64,000 bases of DNA from Azospirillum baldaniorum. Its GTDB lineage: Bacteria > Pseudomonadota > Alphaproteobacteria > Azospirillales > Azospirillaceae. A program made the position numbers and the translations under genes. The notes below the pieces were generated by a model. It saw only the letters and a program-made list of their open reading frames with translations. It was not told the DNA's origin and did no database searches. Of this stretch, positions 17,356 to 26,404 are shown piece after piece. The DNA lies in contig NZ_CP022253.1 of NCBI RefSeq assembly GCF_003119195.2, positions 1,134,001 to 1,198,000 of the forward strand, given 5' to 3'. The first letter of the stretch is position 1; each line of letters opens with the position of its first letter.

Positions 17356-19863
17356 ATGCGCTTTATTCTGTCCGCCCTGATGGCCGTCGTGATCCTCGCC
17401 CTGGCCGGGGCGGGAGGGCTGGTCTACATGCTGGACCATTACGATCACGAACTGCCGGACTACACCAAGCTCGCCAACTACGAACCGCCGGTGACCACCC
17501 GCGTCCATGCGGGCGACGGACGCCTGCTGGCGGAGTTCGCGTCGGAAAAGCGCGTGTTCGTCCCCATCGACGCCATGCCGAAGCGCGTGACGAACGCCTT
17601 CCTGTCCGCCGAGGACAAGAACTTCTACGACCACAAGGGCATCGACCCCGTCGGCATCGCCCGCGCCATCCTGACCAACGTGGAGAATCTCGGCCGCGAC
17701 CGCCGGCCGATGGGCGCCTCGACGATCACGCAGCAGGTCGCCAAGAACATGCTGCTGACCAACGAGGTGTCCTTCTCGCGCAAGATCAAGGAAGCGATCC
17801 TGGCGGTCCGCATCGAGCGGGCCTTCAGCAAGGACCGCATCCTCGAGTTGTATCTGAACGAGATCTTCCTGGGATACCGCTCCTACGGCGTGGCGGCGGC
17901 GGCGCTGAACTACTTCAACAAGGCGCTGGACGAGCTGGACATCGAGGAGGCGGCCTATCTGGCGGCCCTGCCCAAGGCGCCCAGCAACTACCACCCGGAA
18001 CGCCAGCGCGACGCCGCCATCGCGCGGCGCAACTGGGTGATCGGGCGCATGGCCGAGGACGGGCACATCACCCCGGAAGAGGCCAGGATCGCCCAGTCCA
18101 AGCCCCTGGTCGTGCGCAAGCGCGACGAGCAGGAGTATGTGACGTCGGAGTATTTCGCCGAGGAGGTCCGGCGCGAGCTGGTGAAGCTCTACGGCGAGCA
18201 GGCGCTCTACGAGGGCGGCCTGTCGGTCCGCGCCTCGATGGACCCGGTGCTCCAGCAGGCGGCGACCAAGGCGCTGCGCACCGGGCTGGTGCAGTACGAC
18301 CGCCGCCACGGCTACCGCGGGCCGGTCGGCAAGATGGAGAATTTCGACAACTGGGCGAAGAAGCTCGCCTCCATGGCGCCGCCTCCGGGGTCCGAGGGCT
18401 GGCATCTGGCGGTGGTGCTGAAAGACGACGAGGCGGCGGCGCTCGACATCGGTCTGCCGGACGGCTCGCGCGGCCGCGTGCCGCTGGCCGAGCTGCGCTG
18501 GGCGCGGGCGCAGCGCGACGACAACCGGCTCGGCCCGGAAATCCGCCGCCCCTCCGACGTCGCCAAGCTGGGCGACCTGATTTTGGTCGAGGCCGCCGGC
18601 AAGGACGAGAAGGGCAAGGAGCCGCCGGCGGGCACCTACGCGCTGCGGCAGGTCCCGGCGGTGCAGGGCGGTCTGGTCGCGCTCGACCCGCACACCGGCC
18701 GCGTGCTCGCCATGGTCGGCGGCTTCTCGCCGCAGATGAGTTCCTTCAACCGCGCCACCCAGGCGATGCGGCAGCCGGGCTCCTCCTTCAAGCCCTTCGT
18801 TTATCTGACGGCGCTGAACCAGGGCTTCACCCCGTCCTCGCTGGTGATGGACGCGCCGTTCGAATACGACCCCGGCCACGGCCAGCCGATCTGGCGGCCG
18901 GAGAACTTCAGCCACGAATTCTACGGCCCGACGCCGCTGCGCGCCGGCATCGAGAAGTCGCGGAACGTCATGACCGTCCGTCTGGCCCAGGCCGTCGGCA
19001 TGGACAAGGTGAAGGCGGTGGCCGAGAATTTCGGCATCACCGACAACCTCCAGCCCTACCTGCCGATGTCGCTCGGCGCCGGTGAGACGACCGTGCTGCG
19101 CCTCGCCACCGCCTACGCCATGCTGGCCAACGGCGGCAAGCGGGTGAGCCCGACCTTCATCGACCGCGTGCAGGACCGCAACGGCAAGACCGTCTTCCGC
19201 CACGACACGCGCCCCTGCGCCTCCTGCAACCAAGTGGCCTGGAGCGACGGGCTGACCGTTCCCGCCGTCGCCGACACGCGGGAGCAGGTGAACGACCCGC
19301 GCACCGTCTACCAGATGGTCTCCATGCTGGAGGGCGTCGTCCAGCGCGGCACGGCGACGAAGCTGCTGTCGCTGGGCAAGCCCCTGGCCGGCAAGACCGG
19401 CACGACCAACGACAGCCACGATGCGTGGTTCATGGGCTTCTCGCCCGACCTCGTCGTCGGCACCTACATCGGCTTCGACCAGCCGCGCTCGCTGGGCGCC
19501 CGCGAAACCGGCGGCTCGGCGGCGGTTCCGGTGTTCAAGGACGTGATGGAGGTGGCGCTGAAGGACCAGCCGGCCACGCCGTTCCGCGTGCCGCGCGGCC
19601 TGCGCCTCGTCCGTGTCAACCCGGAGAACGGGCGCCTCGCCCAGCCCGGCGAGCGCAAGGCCATCTGGGAGGCCTTTATCCCTGGCACCGAGCCGAACCC
19701 CGACCAGCCGCAGATGGTGCTGGACGGCTCGGCCCACGCTGCGGACGGCGGCTGGACCGGTGGGGTGCCCGGCGGCGATCCGGCGGCCCAGCAGCCGGGT
19801 GGCTGGGGCGCTCCGGCGGCTCCGCCCTCGGCGGCGACGGTGGGGACCGGCGGCCTCTACTGA
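17356..19863 (+). CDS. mrcA: Penicillin-binding protein 1A
   Basis: An 835-residue bifunctional peptidoglycan synthase. One N-terminal transmembrane helix (residues 3-25), a GT51 transglycosylase domain (catalytic Glu in SAEDKNFYDHKG near 87, then GASTITQQVAKN and ELYLNEIFLG), an OB-like insert about 310-430, and the transpeptidase domain with SxxK in GSSFKPF (near 478), SxN in KSRNV (near 534) and KTGTT (near 680). It ends in a Gly/Pro-rich tail. ATG 17356 starts at the basic residue before the helix. It sits 251 bases after the amidase gene and ends at a strong terminator. Confidence 0.95.
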   Translation: MRFILSALMAVVILALAGAGGLVYMLDHYDHELPDYTKLANYEPPVTTRVHAGDGRLLAEFASEKRVFVPIDAMPKRVTNAFLSAEDKNFYDHKGIDPVGIARAILTNVENLGRDRRPMGASTITQQVAKNMLLTNEVSFSRKIKEAILAVRIERAFSKDRILELYLNEIFLGYRSYGVAAAALNYFNKALDELDIEEAAYLAALPKAPSNYHPERQRDAAIARRNWVIGRMAEDGHITPEEARIAQSKPLVVRKRDEQEYVTSEYFAEEVRRELVKLYGEQALYEGGLSVRASMDPVLQQAATKALRTGLVQYDRRHGYRGPVGKMENFDNWAKKLASMAPPPGSEGWHLAVVLKDDEAAALDIGLPDGSRGRVPLAELRWARAQRDDNRLGPEIRRPSDVAKLGDLILVEAAGKDEKGKEPPAGTYALRQVPAVQGGLVALDPHTGRVLAMVGGFSPQMSSFNRATQAMRQPGSSFKPFVYLTALNQGFTPSSLVMDAPFEYDPGHGQPIWRPENFSHEFYGPTPLRAGIEKSRNVMTVRLAQAVGMDKVKAVAENFGITDNLQPYLPMSLGAGETTVLRLATAYAMLANGGKRVSPTFIDRVQDRNGKTVFRHDTRPCASCNQVAWSDGLTVPAVADTREQVNDPRTVYQMVSMLEGVVQRGTATKLLSLGKPLAGKTGTTNDSHDAWFMGFSPDLVVGTYIGFDQPRSLGARETGGSAAVPVFKDVMEVALKDQPATPFRVPRGLRLVRVNPENGRLAQPGERKAIWEAFIPGTEPNPDQPQMVLDGSAHAADGGWTGGVPGGDPAAQQPGGWGAPAAPPSAATVGTGGLY

Positions 19864-19881
19864 CCGCGTTCCCTCGGCAAT

Positions 19882-19925
19882 AAAAAAGCCCCGCTTCCCG
19901 GTTCGGGAGGCGGGGCTTTTCTTTT
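19882..19925. terminator. Bidirectional terminator between mrcA and the SGNH gene
   Basis: A stem AAAAGCCCCGC / GCGGGGCTTTT with an inner CTTCCCG-GTT-CGGGAGG extension, flanked by A-tract and T-tract on opposite sides, so it serves both convergent genes. Confidence 0.9.
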
Positions 19926-19935
19926 GTGCGGAGGT

Positions 19936-20892
19936 TCAGGGCCGCGCGGCGGTGTGGGTGTCGGTGCGGATCTGGGCGATGGCCTCGGCCGGAGCCGTGT
20001 CGGTGGAGCAGTCGGCCAGCGGGCGCAGCCGGTCCTCCATCCGCGCCAGCATCACGCGGACCCCCTCCTGGTTGATGTGCAGGGCGTCCACGAAATGGGC
20101 CTCGTCCTCGACCTCGCGGCGGGTGTCGATGACCGGCACGTCGGGCGGCAGGCGGGCCTTCAGATCCTCGAAGAAGGCGTCGAAGTTGGTCACCTTCTCG
20201 ATGTAGCCGGGGAAGAAGGGCGTGATGACCACGGCGACCCGCGTGCCCTTCTCCCGCGCCGTGCCGATGATGCGGTCCAGCGCGTCCCAGTTCGGCTGGA
20301 AGCCCTCCATCCGCTCCGTCGGCGCCTTTTCGAGCTGGGCCTTGAGGAAGGGAGACATGGTGCCGCTCAGCGTCCGGTCGCCGGTCGGATGCAGCCCGTC
20401 GAAGGCCAGCCGGATCGTCTGGTTGTTGTTGAAGATCAGCGTGTTGAACAGCTTGTTGGAGGCCCACATGGTGGCGTCGACCTGCCGGATGAAGCCGTCC
20501 ACCCGCTCCGAGTAGTAGGCCAGCAGCGGCAGGTCGGCGAGCGCCTTGGGATCGTCGACCACGCTCGTCGGCTCGACCAGCAGCAGGCGGGGGGCGCCGT
20601 GCCGGTCCAGGTAATCCTCCCACAGCAGGTCGCCGACCGTGGTGGGGGCGCCGCCCATGCCCAGGTTCAGCACCCGCCCGCAGGTCAGCGCCTGCACCTC
20701 CTCCACCGGGAAGTGGTTGTCGGCGCGGGAGTTGCCCAGGATCACCACGTCGGCGGGGGGCCCGTTGCGGTAGACGGTCATGAAGCGGTCCGACGACTGG
20801 AGGAGCGTGTCGCCCATCCAGGACGCCACCGCGCGGTCCATGGCGACCACCATGCCCAGGATCAGTCCGACGACGGCCAAAAGGCGGATCAT
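19936..20892 (-). CDS. Membrane-anchored SGNH-fold protein, partner of MBOAT acyltransferase
   Basis: A 318-residue protein with an N-terminal signal anchor (residues 1-18) and an SGNH/GDSL-like fold: the Ser block is VILGNSRADNHF (near 50) and the C-terminal Asp/His block DALHINQEG (near 280). The gene follows the MBOAT gene by 13 bases and has a GAGGGAG ribosome site. Together they resemble AlgI/AlgJ-X or DltB/DltD type pairs, in which the MBOAT passes acetyl groups across the membrane and the SGNH protein transfers them to a polymer. The polymer is unknown here; no exopolysaccharide genes are adjacent. Confidence 0.75.
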   Translation of the reverse strand: MIRLLAVVGLILGMVVAMDRAVASWMGDTLLQSSDRFMTVYRNGPPADVVILGNSRADNHFPVEEVQALTCGRVLNLGMGGAPTTVGDLLWEDYLDRHGAPRLLLVEPTSVVDDPKALADLPLLAYYSERVDGFIRQVDATMWASNKLFNTLIFNNNQTIRLAFDGLHPTGDRTLSGTMSPFLKAQLEKAPTERMEGFQPNWDALDRIIGTAREKGTRVAVVITPFFPGYIEKVTNFDAFFEDLKARLPPDVPVIDTRREVEDEAHFVDALHINQEGVRVMLARMEDRLRPLADCSTDTAPAEAIAQIRTDTHTAARP

Positions 20893-20905
20893 GGTTCGGG
20901 CTCCC

Positions 20906-22345
20906 TCAGAACTGGAAATAGATGAAGGATCGGTTGGCGAAGTTGCCGAAGAGCAGGAGCATCAGGATCAGCGTGGCGCAGCCGGCGGAGCGGACCACGA
21001 CGTTCACCCCGGCGTAGCGGCGCCCGGCGCCGAACTCGATCATCGCGTCGATCATCAGCACGACGAGGCCGAACAGGGCGACGCGGACCAGATAGCTCAT
21101 CTGCTGCATGCCGCGCGGCAGGCTGAAATCGCCCTCGGCGATGATGCCCAGGATGGTCCGCACCGTGTGCATGTCGTCGGCGCGGAAGGGCAGCCAGGTC
21201 AGCGTGATGAGAAGGAAGACCAGCCCGACGGTCAGCAGCTTGCCCGCCACCAGCGGTGCGCCGCTCAGCCGCAGCGGGCTGCGCTTGGCCAGCCAGCGCA
21301 GGCCGTCCTCCGCCGCCATCAGGGCGGCGTGCATGGCGCCCCACAGGACGAAGGTCCAGGCGGCGCCGTGCCACAGGCCGGACACCAGCATCACGATGGT
21401 CAGGTTGCGGATGCGCAGCCAGTGGGTGCGCCCGCCGCCCATCGGGATGTAGACGTAGTCGCGGAACCATGTGGACAGCGAGATGTGCCAGCGCCGCCAG
21501 AAGTCCTTCATGCCCATGGCGAAGTAGGGGCGGGCGAAGTTCTGGCAGAGCGTGTAGCCGAAGATCTGCGCCAGACCGATGGCGATCAGCGAGTAGCCGG
21601 CGAAGTCGCCGTAGATCTGGAGCGAGAAGCAGATCAGCCCGATGACGTGGTTCAGCGCGTTGAAGAACTCCGGCTGGGCGAAGCGCGCGTCGACCACCGC
21701 GGCGGCGTTGTCGGCCAGACCGAGCTTGAGGAAATAGCCCCAGATGATCTTCTCCAGCCCGGCGAAGCGGAAGGCGAAGCTGACATCCTGGCGGGGACCG
21801 TTCTGGATCTGGGGCAGCAGGTCGCGCGCCCGGACGATCGGGCCGGCGACGAGTTGCGGGAAGAAGGCGACGAAGGTCGCGTAGCGCAGCAGCGACCGCT
21901 CCGGCTTCTCCAGATGGCCGAGATAGAGGTCCAGCGTGTAGCTGAGATTCTGGAAGGTGTAGAAGGAAATGCCGACGGGCAGGATGATGGACAGCGTGCG
22001 GTGCCCGACGTCGAGGCCGAGCGAGGCCAGCGCCACCTGCGCGCTGTCGATGAAGAAATTGAAGTATTTGAAAAAGAACAGGATCGCCAGATTGGTCGCC
22101 ACGCTGATCTGCATGAAGATGCGCGCGGTGGCCCGGTTCGGCGCGTCGGCGATGCGCAGGCCGCAATAGAAGTCCAGCAGCGTCGTGCCGGCGAGCAGCA
22201 GGCAGAAGCGGTAATCCCAGAAGCCGTAGAAGATGTAGCTGGACACCAGCAGCAGCGGCGTGAACAGCCGCGTCCTGGCGAGCATCATGAAGCCCGCCGT
22301 GAAGGCCGTGATGAACAGCAGGAACCCCAGGCTGGTGAAGTTCAT
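20906..22345 (-). CDS. MBOAT-family O-acyltransferase (AlgI-like)
   Basis: A 479-residue polytopic membrane protein of about 11-12 hydrophobic helices. The MBOAT signatures are present: FFPQLVAGPIVRA, MGMKDFWRRWHISLSTWFRDY and the catalytic His in LVSGLWHGAAWTF. Such proteins carry acetyl groups from cytoplasmic acetyl-CoA to the outside for O-acetylation of polysaccharides or cell-wall polymers. The ribosome site before ATG 22345 is weak. It is probably the first gene of a two-gene operon with the SGNH protein. Confidence 0.9.
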   Translation of the reverse strand: MNFTSLGFLLFITAFTAGFMMLARTRLFTPLLLVSSYIFYGFWDYRFCLLLAGTTLLDFYCGLRIADAPNRATARIFMQISVATNLAILFFFKYFNFFIDSAQVALASLGLDVGHRTLSIILPVGISFYTFQNLSYTLDLYLGHLEKPERSLLRYATFVAFFPQLVAGPIVRARDLLPQIQNGPRQDVSFAFRFAGLEKIIWGYFLKLGLADNAAAVVDARFAQPEFFNALNHVIGLICFSLQIYGDFAGYSLIAIGLAQIFGYTLCQNFARPYFAMGMKDFWRRWHISLSTWFRDYVYIPMGGGRTHWLRIRNLTIVMLVSGLWHGAAWTFVLWGAMHAALMAAEDGLRWLAKRSPLRLSGAPLVAGKLLTVGLVFLLITLTWLPFRADDMHTVRTILGIIAEGDFSLPRGMQQMSYLVRVALFGLVVLMIDAMIEFGAGRRYAGVNVVVRSAGCATLILMLLLFGNFANRSFIYFQF

Positions 22346-22675
22346 CGGGGGGCCACGCTATTGTTGTTGGGGAACGGGGGCGCCGACAGCCCGCGCCCAT
22401 CGAATGACGGGCACGAACGTCGGTGACGCTATCACGGGGGACTGCCACTTATTCGCGCCGCGAAAGTGGTTTTGCGGCGCAAAAACGGTTTCATCCGAGT
22501 GGGTTGCCCAGCTGTCCCTGTGACGGTGTGGTGCTCCGGCGGATTACCGTTCCGGTCTGGTCCAGCGTCGCGGAAGCCGGCGCGGCTGTGGAATAAGAGG
22601 GTGCAACGCCGCTCCCAACCCGCTACATAAGGGCCAAGACACTGGTTCAACTCTGGCTGACGAGGAGGCACTGCG
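22346..22675. other. 330-bp divergent promoter region (MBOAT operon / prfB)
   Basis: No gene is seen. It must carry promoters for both directions. A GCGCCGCGAAA...TTTGCGGCGC imperfect inverted repeat lies near 22452-22482. A GAGGAGG ribosome site for prfB is at 22661-22667, 8 bases before its start codon. Confidence 0.5.
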
Positions 22676-23798
22676 ATGCGGGCCGAGATCGAAGCGGCCG
22701 CCGGCGAGATTAGAGAATCGCTGGCGCTGCTGAGGAGGCATCTTTGACTGGGATAACGCGCTGCGTCGTCTCGACGAACTGAACGCCCACGCCGAAGACC
22801 CCAAGCTTTGGGACGACCCGTCCCGCGCGCAAACCATCATGCGCGAGCGCACCCAGCTCGAAACCTCGGTGAACGGCTATCGCGCCCTTGAGCGCGACCT
22901 GTCCGACAGCCTGGAACTGATCGAGATGGGCGAGGCCGAGGGCGACGCGACTGTGGTCGCCGATGCCGAGGCCCAGCTCTATGCGCTGCGCGACCGCGCC
23001 GCGAAGCTCCAGATCGAGAGCCTGCTCTCCGGTGAGGCGGACGCCAACGACTGCTTCATCGAGGTGAACGCCGGCGCCGGCGGCACGGAGGCCCAGGACT
23101 GGGCGCTGATGCTGATGCGCATGTACCTCCGCTGGGCGGAACAGCACGGCTACAAGACGCAGTGGCTTGAGGAAAGCCCCGGCGAAGAGGCTGGCATCAA
23201 GTCCGCCACCGCGCAGATCAGCGGCCACAACGCCTATGGCTGGCTGAAGACCGAGGCCGGCGTGCACCGTCTGGTGCGCATCAGCCCGTTCGACAGCCAG
23301 GCCCGCCGCCAGACCAGCTTCGCCGCCGTCTCGGTGTCTCCGGTGATCGACGACAAGATCAACATCGAGATCAACGAGAAGGACTGCCGCATCGACACCT
23401 TCCGGGCGTCGGGCGCCGGCGGCCAGCACGTCAATAAGACGGACTCGGCGATCCGCATCACCCACCTGCCCACCGGCATCGTGGTGGCCTGCCAGCAGGA
23501 GCGCTCGCAGCACAAGAACCGCGCCAAGGCGTGGGACATGCTGCGCGCCCGCCTGTACGAGCGGGAGCTGAAGATCCGCGAGGACGCCGCCGCTGCCCTT
23601 GAGGCGACCAAGAGCGACATCGGCTGGGGCCACCAGATCCGCTCCTACGTCCTGCACCCCTACCAGATGGTGAAGGACCTGCGGACCGAGGTGGAAACCT
23701 CGCAGAGCCAGGCGGTGCTGGACGGCGACCTGGACATGTTCCTGGAAGCCGCACTGGCCGCCCGGCTTAAGGGGCAGAGCGACGACGCGGCTGCGTGA
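22676..23798 (+). CDS. prfB: Peptide chain release factor 2, with programmed +1 frameshift
   Basis: Release factor RF2 (recognises UGA and UAA). The gene is in two frames: codons 1-23 from ATG 22676 end at an in-frame TGA (22745-22747), and the rest continues in the +1 frame from GAC at 22746, giving 373 residues after frameshifting. The second frame holds [18 protein letters not shown], the RF2 stop-recognition region SPFD (the RF2 tripeptide variant), and the catalytic GGQ in [15 protein letters not shown]. Upstream of the slip site sits an internal Shine-Dalgarno. This is the usual autoregulatory design: low RF2 slows UGA termination and favours the shift. It is not a pseudogene. Confidence 0.96.
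22733..22748 (+). promoter_or_regulatory. prfB frameshift site
   Basis: AGGAGG (22733-22738), then CAT, then the slippery CTT TGA C (22742-22748). Compared with E. coli (AGGGGG TAT CTT TGA C) the spacing is identical, so peptidyl-tRNA-Leu can slip from CUU to UUU at the UGA codon. Confidence 0.96.
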
Positions 23799-23820
23799 GG
23801 TGCGGGAGGGGGGAGGTCTT

Positions 23821-23968
23821 GCCCCCTCCCTAACCCTCCCCCGCTCTCGGCGGACCGAAGGTCCGCCTGCCGCGTCAGCGCAAACCTCTGGTTTGCGCGA
23901 GAGCTGTCGCAGGGGAGGGGACTTGATCCTCCCTCCCCTGCGACAGCGGGGGAGGGCCGGGGTGGGGG
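23821..23968. repeat. Palindromic element family A, copy 2 (interrupted)
   Basis: Starts GCCCCCTCCCTAACCCTCCC and ends CGGGGGAGGGCCGGGGTGGGGG like the other copies, but the left arm is split within CGCT-GTCGCAGGGG by about 62 bp of extra palindromic sequence. It lies just after prfB and before the small peptidoglycan-binding protein gene. Confidence 0.88.
23843..23904. repeat. Cloverleaf-like palindrome nested in family A copy 2
   Basis: Outer stem GCTCTCG (23843-23849) / CGAGAGC (23898-23904). Inside are two perfect hairpins: GGCGGACC-GAA-GGTCCGCC (23849-23867) and GCGCAAACC-TCT-GGTTTGCGC (23878-23898), sharing single bases with the outer stem. Other family A copies lack this segment. Confidence 0.8.
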
Positions 23969-24053
23969 TAATACACCCCCCCTAATTTTATCCCTTGGGA
24001 AGAAACGCGGCCTCTGCGTTGTTGATCTCCGCAACAAGAAACGGAGAGAGACC

Positions 24054-24362
24054 ATGAACCGCAGCCTGTTCGCCGCCTTCCTCGCCGCCACGGCCTTCGC
24101 GGCGCCGGCCTACGCCGCCTGTCCGACGGATTCGATGACGCCGGACATGTACTTTGCTTATGTCGAAGGCATCCAGAAGACCCTGACCGAGCAGGGCTTC
24201 CGTCCCGGCGTGATCGACGGGAAGATCGGTCCGAACACCCGCTCCGCCATCCGCGCCTACCAGAAGGCCGCGAAGCTCCCGGTGGACGGCTGTCCGACGC
24301 AGGAGCTTCTCGACCATATCAACTTCTCCCAGCCGAAGGTCTACGGACCGGGCAAGCGGTGA
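24054..24362 (+). CDS. Small exported peptidoglycan-binding-domain protein
   Basis: A 102-residue protein: signal peptide residues 1-21 (cut after AYA), then one PG_binding_1 domain (TLTEQGFRPGVIDGKIGPNTRSAIRAYQKAAKLPVDG), in which the GxxDGxxGPxTxxAIxxFQ pattern is clear. There is no catalytic domain. Two Cys residues, shortly after the signal peptide and near the end of the domain, could form a disulphide in the periplasm. It has a GGAGAGAG ribosome site. The gene stands alone between two palindromic elements; its partner is unknown. Confidence 0.85.
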   Translation: MNRSLFAAFLAATAFAAPAYAACPTDSMTPDMYFAYVEGIQKTLTEQGFRPGVIDGKIGPNTRSAIRAYQKAAKLPVDGCPTQELLDHINFSQPKVYGPGKR

Positions 24363-24370
24363 ACCCTACG

Positions 24371-24512
24371 TCCCCTCTCCCGCCCCGGGAGAGGGAGGGG
24401 CCCGCCGCGAAGGCGGCGGGAGGGTGAGGGCGCCGCCAAGGATCAATGCGCCGTTCTCGCACGACCCTCACCCGGCCCTTCGGGCCACCCTCTCCCGGGA
24501 CGGGAGAGGGGT
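24371..24512. repeat. Palindromic element family B, copy 1
   Basis: Outer arms CCCCTCTCCCG...CGGGAGAGGGG at both ends, each itself a small palindrome, with an inner GGGTGAGGG / CCCTCACCC pair and a conserved core GCCAAGGATCAATGC. Shares this layout and core with 53897-54037, and the layout with 47666-47791. Confidence 0.85.
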
Positions 24513-24524
24513 TTGGCGAGCAGC

Positions 24525-25547
24525 TCACTTCACGAAGGTCAGGTCCATGACGGACTTGGCGTCCAGCGCTTTGTCCACCTGACCTTCGGACTGCCAGAAC
24601 TTCACCTGATTGACGACGTCGTCGACCAGCAGCTTGCCCTTCGGCTCGACATAGGGCAGGCCGGCGGCGACGACCTCGGGCTTCTGCTTGGTCGCCTCGG
24701 CGATGATCGCCAGAAGCTCGTCGTACCCGGGGCCCTTCACCACGGCGCCGGACGCGTCCTTGGCGTTGAAGGCGGCGTGGTACTCGGCCAGCCCGGTCAA
24801 ATAGGCGCTGACGAACTTCTCGGCCAGCGGGCGGCGCTGGGCGACGGTCTTCGGGCTGGTGAAGAGGGCGCCGAGCTGCCACGGCGTCTCGTCGCCGACC
24901 CAACCGAGGATGGTGCCCGAGCCTTCGGCGGCGAGCTGGCGGGCCACCGTCACCGGGGCGATCACCGCGTCCACCTGACCGCCCTTGAAGGCGGCGACCA
25001 TCTTCGGCACGTCCTGCATCGCCACCATGGTCACGTCCTTGACCGTGAAGCCGTGCTTCTGGCCGAGCAGGCCGACCATGTAATGGAAGGTCGAACCGAC
25101 CGTGGTGATGGCGATGCGCTTGCCTTTGAGGTCGGCCGGCTTGGTCAGCCCGGCGTCATGCGCCGCCTTGGTCGCCACATAGGCGCTGAGCTGGAAGCCC
25201 GGCTCGTCGCGGCTCTGCGCTGCGATCATCGTGACGGCGCCCTTGGCGGCGAGGTTGTAGAAGCCCGCCGTCAGGCCGGTCACGCCGAAATCCACGTCGC
25301 CCGAGGCCACCGCCACCGGCACCTGCTGGGCCGAGGTGAACATCTTCAGGTCGACGTCCAGCCCTTCCTTCTCGAAATAGCCCTTGGACTTGGCGATGAA
25401 GATCGGGCCGGAGGAGGCCAGCGCCAGCACGCCGATGGAGGTCTTCTCCAGCCCCTGCGCCTCGGCGGCGGGCGTCCCGGCCAGCGCCAGGGCCGCGGCA
25501 CCCATTGCACCCAGAACCAAACGGCGGCTCCAACGCACGACGGTCAT
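24525..25547 (-). CDS. NitT/TauT-type ABC transporter substrate-binding protein
   Basis: A 340-residue periplasmic binding protein: Tat-like/Sec signal (RWSRRLVLGAMGAAALALAG, cut near AEAQ), then the NMT1/SsuA-like fold (IFIAKSKGYFEKEGLDVDLK, ASGDVDFGVTG, LKGKRIAITTVGSTFHYMV). The ligand is unknown; family members bind sulfonates, nitrate, pyrimidines or aromatic acids. ATG 25547 has GGGAGA upstream. It is the last gene of a leftward operon that begins with the propionyl-CoA synthase, so a three-carbon acid or its precursor is a plausible ligand by context only. Confidence 0.88.
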   Translation of the reverse strand: MTVVRWSRRLVLGAMGAAALALAGTPAAEAQGLEKTSIGVLALASSGPIFIAKSKGYFEKEGLDVDLKMFTSAQQVPVAVASGDVDFGVTGLTAGFYNLAAKGAVTMIAAQSRDEPGFQLSAYVATKAAHDAGLTKPADLKGKRIAITTVGSTFHYMVGLLGQKHGFTVKDVTMVAMQDVPKMVAAFKGGQVDAVIAPVTVARQLAAEGSGTILGWVGDETPWQLGALFTSPKTVAQRRPLAEKFVSAYLTGLAEYHAAFNAKDASGAVVKGPGYDELLAIIAEATKQKPEVVAAGLPYVEPKGKLLVDDVVNQVKFWQSEGQVDKALDAKSVMDLTFVK

Positions 25548-25579
25548 TCTCAGTCTCCCATTCTCAATCATCATTTTTC

Positions 25580-26404
25580 TCACCGCCATTTCAGAAGGCG
25601 GCGTTCCAGGATGGACAGCACGGTCCCGATGCTCAGGCCGAGCAGCGAGAGAACCAGCACGCCGGCCAGCAGCTGGTCGGTCAGCATCAGGTTGCCGGCG
25701 GTCAGGACGAAGGCGCCGATGCCGTATTCCGCGCCGATCATCTCCGCCGCGACCACCAGGATCAGCGCGATGGAGGCGGTGATGCGGAAGCCGGCGAGGA
25801 TGCCGGGCAGGGCGCCGGGAAGCACGATCTTGCGCAGGATCGACGCCCAGGGCAGGCCGAAGCTCTGCGCCATGCGGATCAGGTTGCGCGGCACCGAATC
25901 GATGGCGCTGTAGGTGGCGATCACCGTCGGGAAGAAGACGCCGAAGCCGATGGTGGCGAACTTCGACGGCTCGCCGATGCCGAACCACAGGATGAAAAGC
26001 GGCAGCAGCGCGATCTTCGGGATCGGGAAGAAGGCCGAGACCAGCGGCACGCCGACCGCCCGCGCCACCGAGCCGATGCCCATGGCGAATCCCACGGCCA
26101 TGCCGGCCACCGTGCCCATGACCCAGCCGACGCCGATTCGCATCAGCGACGCCTTCAGGTGCTGCCACAGCGATCCGTCCTGCGCCATGGCGGCGAGCGC
26201 CGAGGCGACCGCGCTCGGCGGCGGCAGGAACAGCTCGCTGACGAGGCCGAAGCGGTTGGTGGACTCCCACACCGCGATCAGCACCACGAAGGCGAGCAGC
26301 GCTGCCCACCGGTGCCCCTTGACCGTGAAGCCGCCGCCGCGGAAGCGGACGGGTTGCGACGGCGCGGCGGAGCGGTCGGTCATGGGGAGACTGGTGTCAG
26401 GCAT
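25580..26404 (-). CDS. NitT/TauT-type ABC transporter permease
   Basis: A 274-residue inner-membrane protein with six predicted helices and the permease EAA-like loop (AQSFGLPWASILRKIVLPGALPGILAGFRI). Its start overlaps the stop of the ATPase gene by 8 bases (26397-26404), indicating translational coupling. It forms an importer with the flanking ATPase and binding protein. Confidence 0.9.
   Translation of the reverse strand: MPDTSLPMTDRSAAPSQPVRFRGGGFTVKGHRWAALLAFVVLIAVWESTNRFGLVSELFLPPPSAVASALAAMAQDGSLWQHLKASLMRIGVGWVMGTVAGMAVGFAMGIGSVARAVGVPLVSAFFPIPKIALLPLFILWFGIGEPSKFATIGFGVFFPTVIATYSAIDSVPRNLIRMAQSFGLPWASILRKIVLPGALPGILAGFRITASIALILVVAAEMIGAEYGIGAFVLTAGNLMLTDQLLAGVLVLSLLGLSIGTVLSILERRLLKWR

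Noticed and set aside
22676..22747. Short frame ending in TGA upstream of RF2 as a separate leader peptide or pseudogene
   Set aside because: The AGGAGG-CAT-CTT-TGA-C context is the standard prfB recoding site, so it is part of prfB.
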